A stretch of 64,000 bases of DNA from Rehmannia glutinosa (GCA_016081115.2 JABTTQ020002177.1:1-64000), one strand, 5' to 3'. Positions 1 through 13,377 are shown, counted from the first letter of the stretch. Made by a program: numbers and translations. Notes: generated from the sequence alone by a model not told the origin.

Positions 1-2300
1 CATTGTTACTTCGTTCAATTATGTTACTGCTAAAATTTATTTACACATATTTTATTAAAATTACACTATTCTTTCATTGATGTTTTCAATCTACAATTAT
101 ATTTAATTATTCTTTATTATTTACATATTGAAGTCAACTCATCACATTACATTATCTATACATACTAGTTCCATTGTTCTTGTCATCTCATATTACAAAT
201 ATCATCATACGTATCAAAGGTTTATTGATGATGTCAAAAATGTACAGCGTATATTTAAGATATTTGTAATATCTTATGTAAAGGAAGTTTGAATAGAGGA
301 TCGAGTGACATTCAGTATCCATCATTCTTCTTCCAAAAATATTCTTTTCACTATTTTCTAACCAACAAAAAAATCAAATGAAAGGATATCAGTCATTCCT
401 TTACTATTTGGAACTTCACATCGATATCTCATTATTGATATTTAATTTCTAAAAATAATTTAAGAACACTTTAAATTGAATATATCATAACACTTTGATA
501 ATCAATATCATTTGCCATTATTCTATTTGTTGAATACAATGTATTTACATAAACGGGATTCAAAGTGAACATACAAAAAAAGTAAAGCAAAGAATGAACA
601 CATCTATTTCAACATATGAAGCTGACTTGAGAAATTGGAATTGAACTAAAAGCACAATCTGCCAGATCTCTATCATGAGATAAATAGTCACGGATTGACA
701 TAATATCCTCCAAGATAAAATGGCATCTTTATGTAGTAAACGCGGCTAACTTACCTGACACGTGCACGAAGGGAATGAAGGCTAGTTGATGGACTTGAAT
801 GTGCAAAAAAAGAGTGTTGCGAGATGTGATGTAACACTATTAGAATATGTGAATATATTGTGTATGTTATCTAACAATACCGCGATGCACAATGGCTTTT
901 TATATGGAACAAAGCCAGCATCTGAGGATCTGTTGATAGAGAATGGGCATTAAAGCATATGTCACTCAGCGGTGTTACAAAATACCTCAGATGACCACTA
1001 CTTTAGGAGTACAAACTACTTCTGCCCATGAATCGAAGACCTACAGTGTCGAGAAACGAGTCATTTAAATCCTAGGCGGAACCCGATCTTGGTAAAAGCG
1101 GTTGAACACGAACATGTCCCCACGAGGGTCCCGGTGTGGCCTTTATTTTGCAGCGTCTTGTGTGCGTGTAGCTCCCTTGTGGTCATCCACTTGTGTTATA
1201 ATTTATCTATCTTATAACACATTTTATTATATACACTAGGATAAAAAAAATTCTTTAAACTTGGAGGTTCCAGTGAAGCTTCCTACCCATATTCGTCATA
1301 TTTCTTCATAATGAGCCATTTTCTTTTGATTTGAAGGCAGGCGTTACTTCTGGTTCAAAGTTGTTGGAGGTGTATTCGACTCTCAAACTGTGAGCTAGCA
1401 TGATGATCAAGCACTTGATGAAAAATCAAGCAACTTCATCAAAAAACTTTCTATTTTTTCTCTCCTTCTCCCTTTTTCCTGTTATCCATCAAATAAAATG
1501 GCATTATCTTTTTATCAAGTTACTATTTGTGAGCATGATTGAGAAAGGTGAAGTTTTTCTCTCTGACGATCTCTAATCACATTCGTACTACCTCTATGGA
1601 GGGGTCGAAGATGTCTTTATGCGTTGCTATCACCAATGGCATAATCATCATATTTCTTCTTTGATCCTCGAAAAGAAAATTAAAAACGGGTATTTTGAGA
1701 GGTTCCATATCATGTTGGACTCGAGGCTTGTTCCTCAAGCGTGTCGACTCATCACATCCTGGGATTGAAGAAGCTCCCAAGGTTACGCGCCTGTAAATAA
1801 GAAGAAAGAAGTGGAGTAGCAGAGGGAAACCCATACGGGAGGCGGATTGCCCGATGGATGGAGGCCATTTTATTAGATGATTGGGTCTATAGGATTGAAG
1901 GCTAACGAGTCTTTGTTTATATTTTCTTTCTATTTTTCGTTTTCGCTTTTATTAGTTAGGTTTATAAGTATGGAATTAATCAGGATTTCTTTTCGATTCT
2001 TAGTGATTCTTAGTTACTTGGCGTACTATCCCTTCAGGTTGGTGATTGACAAATTCCATATGGATTTATCGAGAAACCAACTCTTATCGCTATATATCAT
2101 AAATATCCTGACTAGTTTAAGATTCTTTCTTGAAAATTTGTAGTTTCTAGAGCGATAGGTTTTATTTCTTTCTTGCCTTCAAGTGTCCTACTGATTAGTG
2201 CAATTGTTTGACTTTAGCTTCTCACCTTGAGTTATTAATGATGTAGTAAGCCGATTATCTAGAGTTAACAAATTGCCGCGGCAAACATATTAATCTTCGA
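1..2300. other. Unassigned AT-rich sequence
   Basis: No motif of a known gene, RNA gene or element was recognised in this stretch. It is AT-rich with scattered poly-A/T runs. A more GC-balanced patch lies at about 720-1180, but none of its frames stays open for long. A short minus-strand open frame at 1577-1834 is listed separately. The stretch may be very old transposon remains or plain intergenic DNA. Confidence 0.5.
1577..1834 (-). pseudogene. Unrecognised 85-codon open frame
   Basis: I do not recognise the product. The frame opens with a hydrophobic stretch (about residues 3-14) and then becomes a mixed-composition region with the segment FLFEDQRRNMMIMPLVIATH near residues 53-72, which reads more like real protein than random translation. 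No start context, splice sites or neighbouring exons could be established. It could be an exon fragment of a decayed host gene, part of an unrecognised transposon protein, or chance. Confidence 0.2.
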
Positions 2301-3802
2301 TGATGTGTAAAATATAACGTGCATTTTGGGGCTTAAAATGATATATATTTGATGCATTTTATATTTAATATATTTTATGGTTTCCTTAGAAGGGCATGAT
2401 CACTGCGTATTAATGTAATTTTTACGGGAAATGGAGCTTAAAATGAAGAAATATCGATTCTTACTGCTAAGATTGACGAATGCGAAGAAGATCAAAGCGG
2501 CGAAGAAAATGGACAAAAACACTTCACACGGCCAGGACCGTGTGGTGTGCCTGGCCAGTGTGAAAATGCCGGTGTGAAATGCCAAACCTGTGAGTGTGAA
2601 GTGGGAAAAAATAGGGGGGGGAAACCGGGCCCACACGGCTAGGTCGTGTGAACTCGCACTGCTTAGGTGTGAAAGAACAGCGTATCACACCACCCGGCCC
2701 GTGTTAAGTCATCTGCAACCAGCGTGGGAAAGGTGCACGATCGCTGACAAACCCACTGGCGGCCAGGTGTGGTGCCCGCTTGATCGGGACTACGCGAAGC
2801 GTATTTTTGGGTTCTTTTTCCGTTCCAACTCCTATAGTGATCTCTCCATTGCATCATAATAGGGACCCAGGCTTGCCCACTGAAAATACATCGCTATACA
2901 CTAGAGAAAACACATCAAATTACATAGGAATACCCAAGAATTGAAGATCTTAGAAAGGAGAAGGAAGGCTGAAGAAGAACACCACAAAGCAACTGGCATC
3001 TCGGGACATAAGAGCCGAAGGCTTAGGAGGGAATCCCATCTACGATAAGAAGGAGCTTTCTTTAACGTAATAAGATCTCTTTGTGCTTAAACAATGTCAT
3101 AATGTTGATTTCCAATTTAATACATGAATTTATAATCAATGTTTGGGTAATCTTTCGGATCTTAAGCGTAATGTCAGCTGAGGATTCATGTTAAATATGA
3201 TTAATTATTTCTTAATTGTCCTCTTTTTCTATTTTATGAATTCAGTGCTTATTCTTAATTATTTTTATCGATCAATAATTGGCATGTCATATGTTGTTAG
3301 TCACCGAGGGAGTCCGAGAAGAGGTTTTAACAAAGACGGAAATTGAATTGGACATAAATGGGTTATCAGTCGGAGACCTACAAGTTTGTTTGTGGGGAGT
3401 TATCCAATTCGTAGATCTTTTGGGAGTTAATAATAGTTTGTATTAGTGGAGACCCTACAATTGGTTATTAATCTAGTGTTTATGCGCCGTCAAGGAGGAA
3501 TAAAGCTATTTTAGGAAGTGAACCCATATAATTGCATGACTTGGTTTAATTGCATTTAATAGTGAAGAAACATGTTTGAGATTATGTGCACACAGGTTAC
3601 GTAGTTGTTGAAAATACTTGTGGGGTTCGCTTTTATTATTATTTTTCGATTTTACTTAAGCTTGATATTGAGGTCAAAAGCGATAATATTGGAATGCGAT
3701 GTTATTATAACTGAGTGTTTCACATATCAATCCCTGAGAACCACGACCTTGCTTGCCATTATTCTATAAACTGCTTGTACACTTGCCGGTTGTATGATCC
3801 CA
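2301..3802 (+). repeat. LTR-like block, probably a solo gypsy LTR
   Basis: The block starts with TGATGTGTAAAATATAACG and ends near a TGATCCCA. Between 2520 and 2780 it has repeated CACACGG / CCGTGTG half-palindromes, and at 3600-3800 a downstream segment of the kind seen at the 3' ends of plant gypsy LTRs. No gag or pol follows, no tRNA primer site is visible just after 3802, and the flanks show no matching target duplication, so a solo or truncated LTR is the best reading. The open frames inside it (2590-2859 and its complement) follow from the GC-rich motif cluster and are not genes. Family assignment is by resemblance only. Confidence 0.45.
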
Positions 3803-5999
3803 AAATATTTTTGGCTGAACTTTCGATAGTAGCTTATTTCCCGTTCTCGAATAAATATATATTCAACAGAAGAAAATTGAAATACATAAGGCGTAGTACC
3901 CATCAAAGATTAGTTAAAAGCGATGTTCCTTTCAGACAACAAAGACATGGTGAGCAACTCGGCAAAATGCTAGCAGGAAGCTACTTGAAGTGAAAGTCTT
4001 TATTTTAAGTCGATCAAATAAAATCGATGTGGGGGTAAGGCTGAGAACGCTTTAAACTCCTTTACATAATGCCCATTCACGTGGCCAGCCGTGTATTAAT
4101 TCTCATTCATTCAAATTCGGTTTGTGAACTTAAAAATCTGAACTTACTCGAAATGTATAGATTAATAATGCACTATTTCATTTCTCGAAATTAAAATCTT
4201 GCTTGTGAAAATCTAATCAAAGTTGGGTGGCAATTTGCGTCCTTAGAATCAAATTTCCAACATTTTATTTCCCATTCTTTTTCACTCAAAAACCAAACAA
4301 AAGGTTTGTAATCTTTCATATTGCTATTACCTATGAAATACGAACATTAAATATTTTGTTAAAAATAGTGTTATTGAATTTGAGAAATTGAAAATTGCAA
4401 AAGGCGCATCAATACTTTGTTTCTTTTTGAACAAAAAAGAAGTTTTATTAAGTAAAATGCAAAGAAAAAAAAAAAACTATAACATCATTTATAATACACT
4501 TATCTTATTCAATATAAAAACATCCTCCCAAATAAACGAGAAAAAGGGATGAAGCATATAATAAAAGCTACGATAGAATATTGAAAGTCCCAGGATCATT
4601 TCGGAAATGATAACAAATCTCCATGGAGTAGCGTACAAGACCAACGAGAGAAGAGAGTTTAGATTAACTTTCCAATCTACATATCACGATGAAGAAAATC
4701 TAAACTCATTCGAAGTCGAAGCCAAATAATCTTCGTATGATCGAATAAAAATTCTTACAAGAAATAGGAGAAAACTTTCAATCACAAGAGAGAAAAAGGC
4801 TCACTTGTAGAAAGAGAAAACTCTTACTCCCATAAGAAGGAAAACATAAAAGCAAGGTGGAATAAAGAAATGAATCAAAAGAAATGAATATTCTCCCCGT
4901 CATACAATAAAGGACGAGGGAAGAAAGCTTGTGATTTTTGGGGGTTTTAATACTTTTGTTTCTATATTTTAGATTTAAGTTACTATTATGAATTTATGCT
5001 ATATATAAATTAAACTTTGAGAATATAGTAGTAAAGTTAAAAAACAAGTGAAGAATTTCAAAATATTTCTTATCTATGTCGAACATTTAAGAGCTACATG
5101 AACGAATTGTCCTCCATTTGTTTTATTTTATAGTTCAAGATAAGGTGATACATCTATTCTTATTGGTATTATTGTACCAATAGAAAGAAATAACTAATTT
5201 TAGTTCTATAATTAAATTTGCTTGATTTGGTATATTAATGATAATGTATTGATGGTATTCATTATATTCCCACTTGGCAAAGGCGATAAATAGCTCATTC
5301 TAGGTGAGCTTCTTGGTGGACTTTGGATGGGGATTTCCACTGCAACATTTTGTCACATCTCTGGCAAACTTGATGGCAACTTATTCTGGAAATCGGTGAG
5401 ACGTATCCTGTGTGATTGATTTTGTGTTTTGTTTCTATTGAATGTAATTGAAAGGTATAAGCTGGAAGAATTGGAGGAATTTATAGAAAAAATAGTAGAA
5501 AGAAGAAGAAAACAATTGATTACCAAGTGTATTTACTTTCATGACCATCATTTTGCATGTTTTTTCCAAATGGAACACAACTTGCGAATATCTGACATAA
5601 CACAAAATAACAATTAAACCAAATTAAACTAAATAATAACTAATCAACTAACCACATGTAACTATTTTCATTGTATTCTTCAACAACGCCGCACATTAAA
5701 ACATGTGTCCATACATCTCCACTAAATCCCAACAACTTGAGCTTCATTTTTTCCATCAACTTGAGATTATTCTTTTCCATTTCTTTTCATATCTCCCTTC
5801 TCTGGCTCGATTTTCTTTTCTAGAAATACTTGTTCATAATAATATATGTTCAACCACTAAACACCTAAATCAATCTAGCAATGCTTGCAAGAGTACGAGA
5901 TCAATCATAGGCGGAAAATTGGCTAAGTCGTCTTCCAAGGAAGACTCGGCCAACAAATAATTAATGTGCGTTATAATAAATAGAAAATAAATTCTAAAA
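3803..5999. other. Unassigned AT-rich sequence
   Basis: No gene was identified. At 4430-4480 there is an A-rich run. At about 5270-5410 a short plus-strand stretch reads as plausible protein (including MGISTATFCHISGKLDGNLF) but stops without partner exons. At 5429-5617 a frame rich in Glu, Lys and Arg follows. These could be traces of a host gene or of an old element. I see nothing else in the interval. Confidence 0.4.
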
Positions 6000-7315
6000 A
6001 CTCTAACCAAATTTTCATGATTTTAACTATCTAAAGAAAAACTATTAAAAGATCAATTAAAACAAATCATAATTAAACCGGTGAAAAGTATGTAAAAATA
6101 TCAATCAATTGATCATGTGATTAACAATTAAGAAAACATATATAAAATAGGCGTGAGATCTCGATAACTTGTATTCCCAGTTAAGTTAAGTTGGATAGAT
6201 CTAATTCACACAATTAGTTAACTAAATTAGATAGTACATTGATGATTCATATCTAACACCCTAATTGAATTCAACCGGTATTAATGTCTTCTCTCGGTCT
6301 CATTTATTACTTAAGGATAATTAATAGGCCAAACAATCAATTATAAATCAAATGAATTCAATCAACCAAGTCATAATCAATCAATTAATATTCATGCTTG
6401 TTCGTTCAAATTAATTCATCTTATTCTAGAAACAATGAATTTATTTCATGCTTGGGGATGTAATCATAATTTCAATCAAAAGGTAGAAAATAATCATAGA
6501 CATCATCGTGCAATAACAATAATCACAAAATAAATGAAATAGGATAAAGAAGATGAAAAAATATTACGCTTTGATTATGACGCAAAAAAAACTACGGAGA
6601 GAAAACCAAGCAATCCCAATCTTGAATGGAAGGAAAAATAACAAAACTAGGGTTTAGGGTGGTAAAATTAATAGTGTATGAAAATACTAATCTCCCAATT
6701 CTTATTTATAAGCCTAGAATCCTATACAAGTGGGAGAAAAAAAGGAAAGAAACCCGTATAACTTGAGCAAACATTTGCAATGCGCGACCGCCCATTTCTT
6801 TGCCCGGGCCGCTTGACCCAGCGTGACCGCGTGACTTTTTGTGCACGACCGAACTCCCTCAAAAGCGTTAAATTTGGCTTTGGTGTTTTCATATGCATGG
6901 TAGTCCTATCACTTAGTTTTCTATAGCCACTTGAATAATCTTAATATCAATATTCTAGAAGTTATGGTCAAAATACTAAGATGTGCCATTTCAAAATTCC
7001 ATCATTGTTTTAAAACGTGATTTTAACCCTTTCAAATGTCTTAATTTGCATCTAGTAGACATTGTAGAAATTTGTCTTAGATTTCCAATGGAATAAGAAT
7101 CAAGTTAATTAGACTTTTTAAAAGTTAAGTCAATGTATAAAGACTTCATGAGATCGTGAAATGACTTTTTGGCGTTTCTTGCCCCAAAATTTGTTTAATC
7201 CACCAACACAGAAAATCAACAAAATAACACAACATGATACTAAAATATGCAAACATGAAAATAAAATATGCACAAATCATCAAACAAACCATACACAAAA
7301 ACATGAAAACAACTC
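6000..7315 (-). repeat. LTR-like block of the minus-strand gypsy element
   Basis: This block follows the presumed polypurine tract (complement of CTCCCCACACTTA at 7313-7325). It has a GC-rich island at 6775-6855 with repeated CGACCG/GTGACCGCG motifs in otherwise AT-rich DNA, like the CG-rich islands in the other LTR families of this window. The distal boundary near 6000 is a guess, because no second LTR is available for comparison. Confidence 0.4.
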
Positions 7316-8479
7316 CCCACACTTAATTCTTTGCTTGTCCTCAAGCAACTAATCACACCAACATATCTAACAAGTAAAAACAAGCCAAAACCTAAACCAA
7401 TCCATCACATTAGTCTATTAAAAGCCAATTACAACGATTGCACTCCATGTAAATTCTCAAATCGGTATCATAAGACTTAACCCCGTTTCTTTGAACATAG
7501 CAAATATGCATAATTACTAGCCCGAAATTAAAATCAATCTTTTTTTTTGCTTTATATAATTCTTTTTCTTCTTTTTTTTCTTCGCTAGGACATTCGACAC
7601 TAAGTTTAAATTTTGAATTTATGTCCAAAAATCTCTAGGATGGTTTCCACTCATATTCGTGCCGTTGTTTTTACATAAAAAAGACAAACATGAGGCTCAT
7701 GAATGCCCTTGTTACTAAGCAACAATAGACAAATGAGTATAACCTCGATTTATCCATTTTTTCTCTCGCAAGGCTAGTAATCTTCTGTAACGAAAATATA
7801 ATCAACAAAGCTCAGGCTCAATCCACTTCAAAGAGATAACACATGTCATGCTCCACAACCATAATCAAAAATCAATCTTTTATTTATTCGATCACAAAAC
7901 CAATTCTTAATCTAGACCAAAAGACTTGGGCATCAAGTTCGACATAATCTTTATGCCAAACTCAAATTAAAATATATTTTACAAGTTGTATATTTCAAAG
8001 ATAATTATCCCTCAAACCTAACCAAGCATAAAATATACAAAAAGTTCAAATATCCCCCACCCCACTTAAATCAAGCAATGTCGCCATTGCCCAGGGAAAA
8101 AGTAAAAAGTGAAAATGATAAACGAAAGCGCTCGAAAGACACGATGATGCTAGATATCATAAGAATGGAGAGAAACACACGAACCTACAAAAAAAAATGT
8201 GAAGGGAACAAAAACAAAAACACCCGTGCATACTCCACTCAACTCACACAAGAATCGTCCTTTTTTAGAAGGAAAAGCCATATTATATTTGGGTTGCCTC
8301 CAAGAAGCACTTTTTAATGTCATTAGCTTGATGATATCAATTAAGAAAATCATGGTGGATCATTGAGCAAGATCTTCATCCCCACCTTAAACTTGTCAAC
8401 TTGCTTAATCGAGCTCAAAACCACATTGTTCTCCTACCATGATACATCTTTCTGACAAAGAGAATTAATACAATCAACA

Positions 8480-8765
8480 TTAATATTATCACAGGACACA
8501 AGCGGGACCATAAGCCATTTCAAATATTAAAATGTTACACTTTGCCCAAGACATTCATACTCGGTTTTTCTATTTTTTGACATCTATCGTAGTATTAGTG
8601 GTGCCATGAATGGTGCATAATAATATATCGTGATCTTTAATACTACCTCTATCATTTTTCCCATATCCAAGACAACAAAATCCATGAGAATTTTGAGACC
8701 ACCTACTTGGACCAAAATATCTTCAACAATGCCTTTAAGATATCAAGGACACATGACCTATCAAT
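8480..8765 (-). pseudogene. Gypsy aspartic-protease remnant
   Basis: Translated on the minus strand, this segment contains LKGIVEDILVQVGGLKILMD followed by FVVLDMG and, about 25 residues on, a degenerate version of the region before IDV. This is the pattern downstream of the catalytic Asp in Tat/Athila-type gypsy proteases. The catalytic D-[ST]-G itself is not found in place. Stops interrupt the frame. It sits between possible gag-side sequence (8951-9142) and the 3' region of the same element. Confidence 0.5.
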
Positions 8766-8950
8766 GAAGTTGTAAAAATAATCGATGGACTTCAAATTCC
8801 TAAATTTAATTGTTTAAATATAAAATAAGACATAAGGTTATTTCTTTTGAATTTTCACCAATTCCCAAGACAACGTATGGCGTGGCTCACCGGTTACCCT
8901 CTCTACTCCTTGAATCCCAATACATTGCCATCCTCCCTTGTTTCTTGTCT

Positions 8951-9142
8951 TTACGAGTGAGTTGGGAGACAATTGCATCTAAGTTCCTCACCACATTTTT
9001 GATATTGAGAGTTGGAGAAATACTTAGGATCAAGGTTTCTCAATACCACTTTAGCCTTGATTGTTCGTCGTAAGTGACTCCTCATTTGTTGCCTCGGACA
9101 GGCAACTCCCCTTTGCATCAGCTCCTTGGCCAGGCTCATCAT
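8951..9142 (-). pseudogene. Possible gag-side remnant of the gypsy element
   Basis: A minus-strand open frame of 63 codons rich in basic residues, with a segment NLDPKYFSNSQYQKCGEEL. I read it as part of the gag or gag-pol linker of the same gypsy element because it lies upstream of the protease remnant in the same orientation and resembles plant gypsy sequence. No zinc knuckle is visible, so the assignment is weak. Confidence 0.25.
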
Positions 9143-9149
9143 CTCCCAC

Positions 9150-10690
9150 TACACCAACTGTGGGCACGTCTTGACACTTTGGATCAGTGAAAGGGAAAAT
9201 GTGAAGTATGGGACCCTTAACCTTCTCGAGGCCTTGCCTTCTCAGCCCCTTCTTCTCATTGGGATAATGGTGTAGTATAGTTTGTCTAGAGCATAGACAA
9301 CATATGCATTATCCAGAATTAGAAGAGCTTTCTTCTTCAAGTCGATAATTTCGGAGGCCTCATGAATTGGATTACTGCTGTGCTCAACTTCCATAATCTC
9401 TAGCACGCATATTGCCTGTGGGAAATATCTTTGGGGATATTGGTTCATCAGGCAACATGGTCTTCAACAACTGGTTCCTTCTCTACTTGGGGAAAAGTAG
9501 AGTCACCACCTCCAACAATTGTCTCTGTAGCTGTTTTCAATAACAGGTGTAGCTGTGTCATCGACAACTTCCTCAACTGTTGGGGGCACAACAACAACAA
9601 CTGTGTCTGCTGTAGCTGTTTCAATATGGTCTGCTACAACAAACTTCTTCAACTTCTTCAACCATGACACGAATGGCTGATTCTGCTGTAGGAGATTCAA
9701 CTGCAGGATTATTAGCAGCCTTGGCAACTGACGCCTCTTCATCTCTCAAGCCAATAGTGGCCTGAGTTTTCTGCTTCTTTGCAGTTGCCTTCCAGGGTGC
9801 AACTATTTTTCTTTTTTCCGTTACCTTGGGGGCAATGATAGCAGGTTCAGGAGAGGGGACTGGAGCAAGGGTAGCTGTCTCCTTAGGAACATTATCAGTT
9901 GATTCCCACTCCGGATGTGCCTTTCTTCTTTGCATGCGCCTTTTTTTGAGCAACCGCACAAGTTCACTTGAACAACCTCTTGTTTGCATGGAAGGGCTTC
10001 CCTTGCAAAGGGGCACAACCTTCTTCTCCGCCAGATACCCTAGGACCAACCCATAGCCCAGTGTTCTTGAATTTTCCATCCTCCAACTTGACATTGTGGA
10101 TATTCCGGCATAATTATCAAAGATGAACTTGCTCTAGTTCACCTCTAACTCTTCCATATTCACAACCATCATGATCGACTTAGTTTCAAACAAGGCGATT
10201 GTATGACCCAAACTTGATGTCGACACACTTCACCACCACATCCATCAGTTTGTGGCACTCTTCCTTACTAGTTGTCTTGGTGGTGAGGATTGACTTATTA
10301 GCCACCTCCTTCTTCGCAATCTCCTTCCGATTTTCATATAATCGAACTCATAATCTTTGACCCCTTGAGTTTGTTGTTGGGGAGATGTAATAGCTCATTC
10401 AAGTCGTTTGTAGCCAACCGACATCCTTCCCATTCGAAGAGTGCATGTTATCATTATGAACAACAACGCGTTCACATAGAACATTGCAACGTCTTCTTGA
10501 AAGGTCCGGGCCATCTCCATAGACAGAAACTTCATTAAACCAGACTTTTCAAGGTGCCCAACAATTGTTTCGCTCTATCGTTGTCAGATTGTTTGACAAG
10601 GCCTTCAACATCTACAATCGCACCGGAGTACATTTTTTGGCAACTTTAGCAAAGTCGAAGCGATTTCTTTGGTGCCATTGTTGATTTCTT
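9150..10690 (-). pseudogene. Envelope-like ORF remnant of Sirevirus-type element A2
   Basis: On the minus strand this region aligns by eye with the envelope-like ORF at 47307-51650. Shared landmarks are the VKCVDIKFGSYN motif, the segment HNVKLEDGKF, and then a GYGLVLGYL-type patch leading into a basic stretch at about 10050-9780 with Lys/Arg-rich and QKKAHAKK-like runs. After that comes a Thr/Val/Glu-rich low-complexity part (9740-9500). The frame is broken several times. The expected 3' LTR of A2 is not found below 9150, so A2 is truncated there. The role of these extra ORFs in Sireviruses is unproven; they are called envelope-like from position. Confidence 0.65.
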
Positions 10691-11499
10691 GAAATAACTT
10701 GAATAACTCGAGAGATTTTTCGAGAGAGAATTACGGGTGAGTGACAAGAGAAAGTAATAATGATAAGTAAGATCTTAGTATTAACGATCCGTCCATCACT
10801 TTTTCGAATGCTTGCAAGTGTAAAGTGACAAGAAGAGAAAGTAAGTTTGGCCATATATGAGATACGAAGAGACAGTTTGAGATCTTAGAATTTGAAATGC
10901 GATCAACGATCAGGATTAAAACATGCAAAATTCATTAATAACATCACATTTAATGCGAGCAATATTTATAGCCAATCATATATTCATCCACAACCTTTCA
11001 CCATACCATATTTAATGATCTTGACATCATCATCAAACATTCTCGCTTTAGTACATACGACCTCATTTGTCTCTTAGTTTATAAATAAGTCATCTTTCTT
11101 CATTTATGACTTAACTACGCTTCTATTTCCTTTAGTTGGCGACTGAGACTCAATTGTTTAACTAACTCTACTTTATTTGAACGACTACATATCGTTCTTT
11201 GTTTTCCTCACCGATTGAGCAAAACTCTTCAAATGCAATTCTCCCAACTTAAACTCTCTTGAATGAGTCTTCTTAGCATATTAACACAACTCAATCAATT
11301 CAAACTCATTTTTAAGCTCTTTAAACCTTGATTCACATAAGAGCTTTTTGTGAATATATCACTAACTCGCTTCTCGGTTGATACATATTCCAATGTGATG
11401 TCTTTCTTTTTCAACATGATCTCATAATGTGATATCTAACATCAATGTGCTTTATTCTAAAGTGCAATACTAGATTTTGAGTATTTGAAATAGCAACAT
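10691..11499 (-). other. Spacer between RNase H and envelope-like ORF of A2
   Basis: Non-coding on both strands. Read in reverse it corresponds to 46762-47306 of the A3 copy: an untranslated spacer after the RNase H end, with the complement of a TTTATAAATAAG-like box near 11085. In the family this spacer precedes the envelope-like ORF and could hold a splice acceptor or internal promoter. Nothing in the sequence proves either. Confidence 0.45.
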
Positions 11500-11920
11500 G
11501 ATGTGCTTGTAGTGAAATTGCTTGATTGATGTCAAAGAAGTCTCTCAATTATTGCCTCATCAGACTTGGGCACAAATGCTCGCCCCTACAACGTATATTG
11601 TGCATCAGCAATTTGTATATGTAACTATTGAATTTTGTTTCTTGTTGAACCAAGAATCTAATATATTTCAAACATTTGACCGTGCAGGATACCTTTCTTC
11701 ACATAACGACACAGCCAAATAGTAGAATCCAGGTATTTGTCAACCAGATCCCCTTATTTTGGACACCATAAGCCAACTTCTTAAGTACCCTTCAAGTATC
11801 TCGAGAATCTTCTTAATTTGTAGTCATATGACTTTCTTTCTTCTAAAATCTTGTTTCCTACTTCAAAGGTGATGTCAGTCTGCTAGCCGAGTTAGATGAA
11901 GCAATGATCCAACAAGTGTA
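11500..11920 (-). pseudogene. RNase H end of pol, element A2
   Basis: Minus-strand remnant of the copia RNase H domain. The complement of 11545-11590 matches the segment encoding CAQVLWMRQQLRDY in the better copy at 46440-46505, and 11630-11670 matches the segment encoding RLVSWFSKKQNS. The domain continues to 11920, where A1 begins. Its upstream neighbour (RT) is found only after A1, at 32009-32661, showing that A1 split this gene. Confidence 0.65.
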
Positions 11921-11921
11921 A

Positions 11922-13377
11922 TGTTAGGAAAAATTTGATTAGAATTTGATGATGCCATGTAAAACTTAGATTAGGAAATTAACAACATTTTCCATGTAAT
12001 TCAACTTGTAATAGATAGAGTGAAAAAGGCCAGGTTTGAAGTCAGCTAAGTTGAGAGATTCTGAAGTTAATGGAAAGATTGAGCAGGAGACCCAGCGTGT
12101 GTCAACCATGTGAAACCAAGTGAAAGGGATTTCAAGTGTGAAAAATTTGTCATCTGATTCTGCATTGAGTCATTCAAATATTGAAATCAAATGTCAAAGG
12201 GTATCACGGTGAAGCGAGCTTGAAGAATTTGCAAGATCGTTATCCCGACCAAGTCGAGTTTTTGCTAAAATAGGCATGTTAGGTTTCCAACAATAAAGTT
12301 ATTTTTCTTTGAAGAGTGCAAGAGCAGAACCAATAGGATGTGCACGAAAACTTTGTGAGAGATGAAGGAGAAAAGCTACGAAGCATTGAATTCGTAAGTG
12401 CAATCCCGTGATCTTTTAGGAAACAGAACAAAGTTAACAATCTCTGATGTGAATTGAAAATGAGTGTCTATCTCTTTAAAGGACATAATTTCAAATCTAC
12501 ACTATAGCTGAAAAGCAAGTGAGAGAAAGAAAAGCAGTTTGTTATGGCATGCAAACAAACGCCCTCGAGCGAAATATTCTGTTCGGTCCCGTCAAGCAAT
12601 AACACAAATTATATAAACTTTCCAAAATGTCTCAGGCAAAATTGAAGGAACTCAATCAATACATTGATGAAGTGAAAGATTACTTCACTGATTGAAAGAA
12701 AAATTATCTTGCAAGAACAAGGTCTACTCTCAGTTGAAGGAGAAGTAGCGAGTTCAGATTCGAACAGAGGCACTGACTATTCTGGAGAGGTGTGATCTAA
12801 TCGAGAGTTTGAAGTAACAAAGAGCATAAGTTGTGACCAAGTGAGTCCCCAGGGAAGTAATTTGGTTATGTAATCAGCGACTTGGGTACATTATTCGCTT
12901 TGTAACAAGATCTTGTTGTAATAGTTATCCAGAAGTTGGAAAAGTGATTCAAAGGGTTACCCCATCTCAGACCATTATAAAAATTGTTTTGTGTCTTATT
13001 TACCCATCATTTTAATTCTGCATTCATTTTATATTTTGTTGTTAAGTTATAATTGATGAACTTGTTTGATAATAAAAATTTCTAAAACAAGTGTTGCAAA
13101 ACAAGTTTAAAATCATAAAGGGTGAAATGTCTTCCATTTTGACAAAAACCAGATCAATTGTTATTCTAGTGTTAGTGAAAGAAGCTAAGTTATACTATCC
13201 CATGTTTCAGTCGAGTTTTTTGAGTGGGTAACTTTCTTGATGTCTCCAACTTTAAGTGATTCCTCGAGACTAAGTGATTTGCGTAAAACTAGAAAATAAT
13301 TAAAGGACTAAATTGAAAAAATTTAAGTAAAGTTTATTCTTTACCCTTACAAATGTTACTCATCTCATGAGACCTAC
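11922..13377 (+). repeat. 5' LTR of element A1 (Sirevirus-type copia)
   Basis: Starts TGTTAGGAAAAATTTGATTAG and ends near GACCTAC, directly before a primer-binding site. About 1.46 kb. The same start and end recur at 23979/32008 (its own 3' LTR) and, with changes, at 37948-39386, 44745-46271 and 51866-52027. It carries a 3' part common to the family: a 31-kb-copy-like stretch with a TATAAAAA box at about 12972. No matching target duplication is seen (left flank CAAGTGTAA, right flank CTCTATATC). Confidence 0.8.

Larger units (their letters stand above)
6000..9142 (-). mobile_element. Decayed Ty3/gypsy element, Tat/Athila-like, RT and integrase missing
   Basis: Read on the minus strand, the parts come in retrotransposon order: possible gag-side sequence (9142-8951), an aspartic-protease remnant (about 8765-8480), a 3'-region signature at about 8325-8270 containing the complement of GGGTTGCCTCCAAGAAGCAC, then at 7345-7311 the complement of a TGAGGACAAGCAA...AGTGTGGGGAG tract that I take as the polypurine tract, and an LTR-like block down to about 6000. 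The protease is followed almost directly by the 3' region, so reverse transcriptase, RNase H and integrase are deleted. The other LTR is not visible; the element is truncated against the env-like remains that begin near 9150. Clade is by resemblance. Confidence 0.5.

Noticed and set aside
2590..2859. Overlapping open frames on both strands
   Set aside because: They lie in the GC-rich palindromic cluster of an LTR; the two strands are open for the same compositional reason.
11501..11512. CTTGTAGTG resembling the second terminus of the CACTA element
   Set aside because: It lies in the RNase H/spacer region of A2 with no subterminal TGACGA repeats beside it, and far on the wrong side of the CACTA start.
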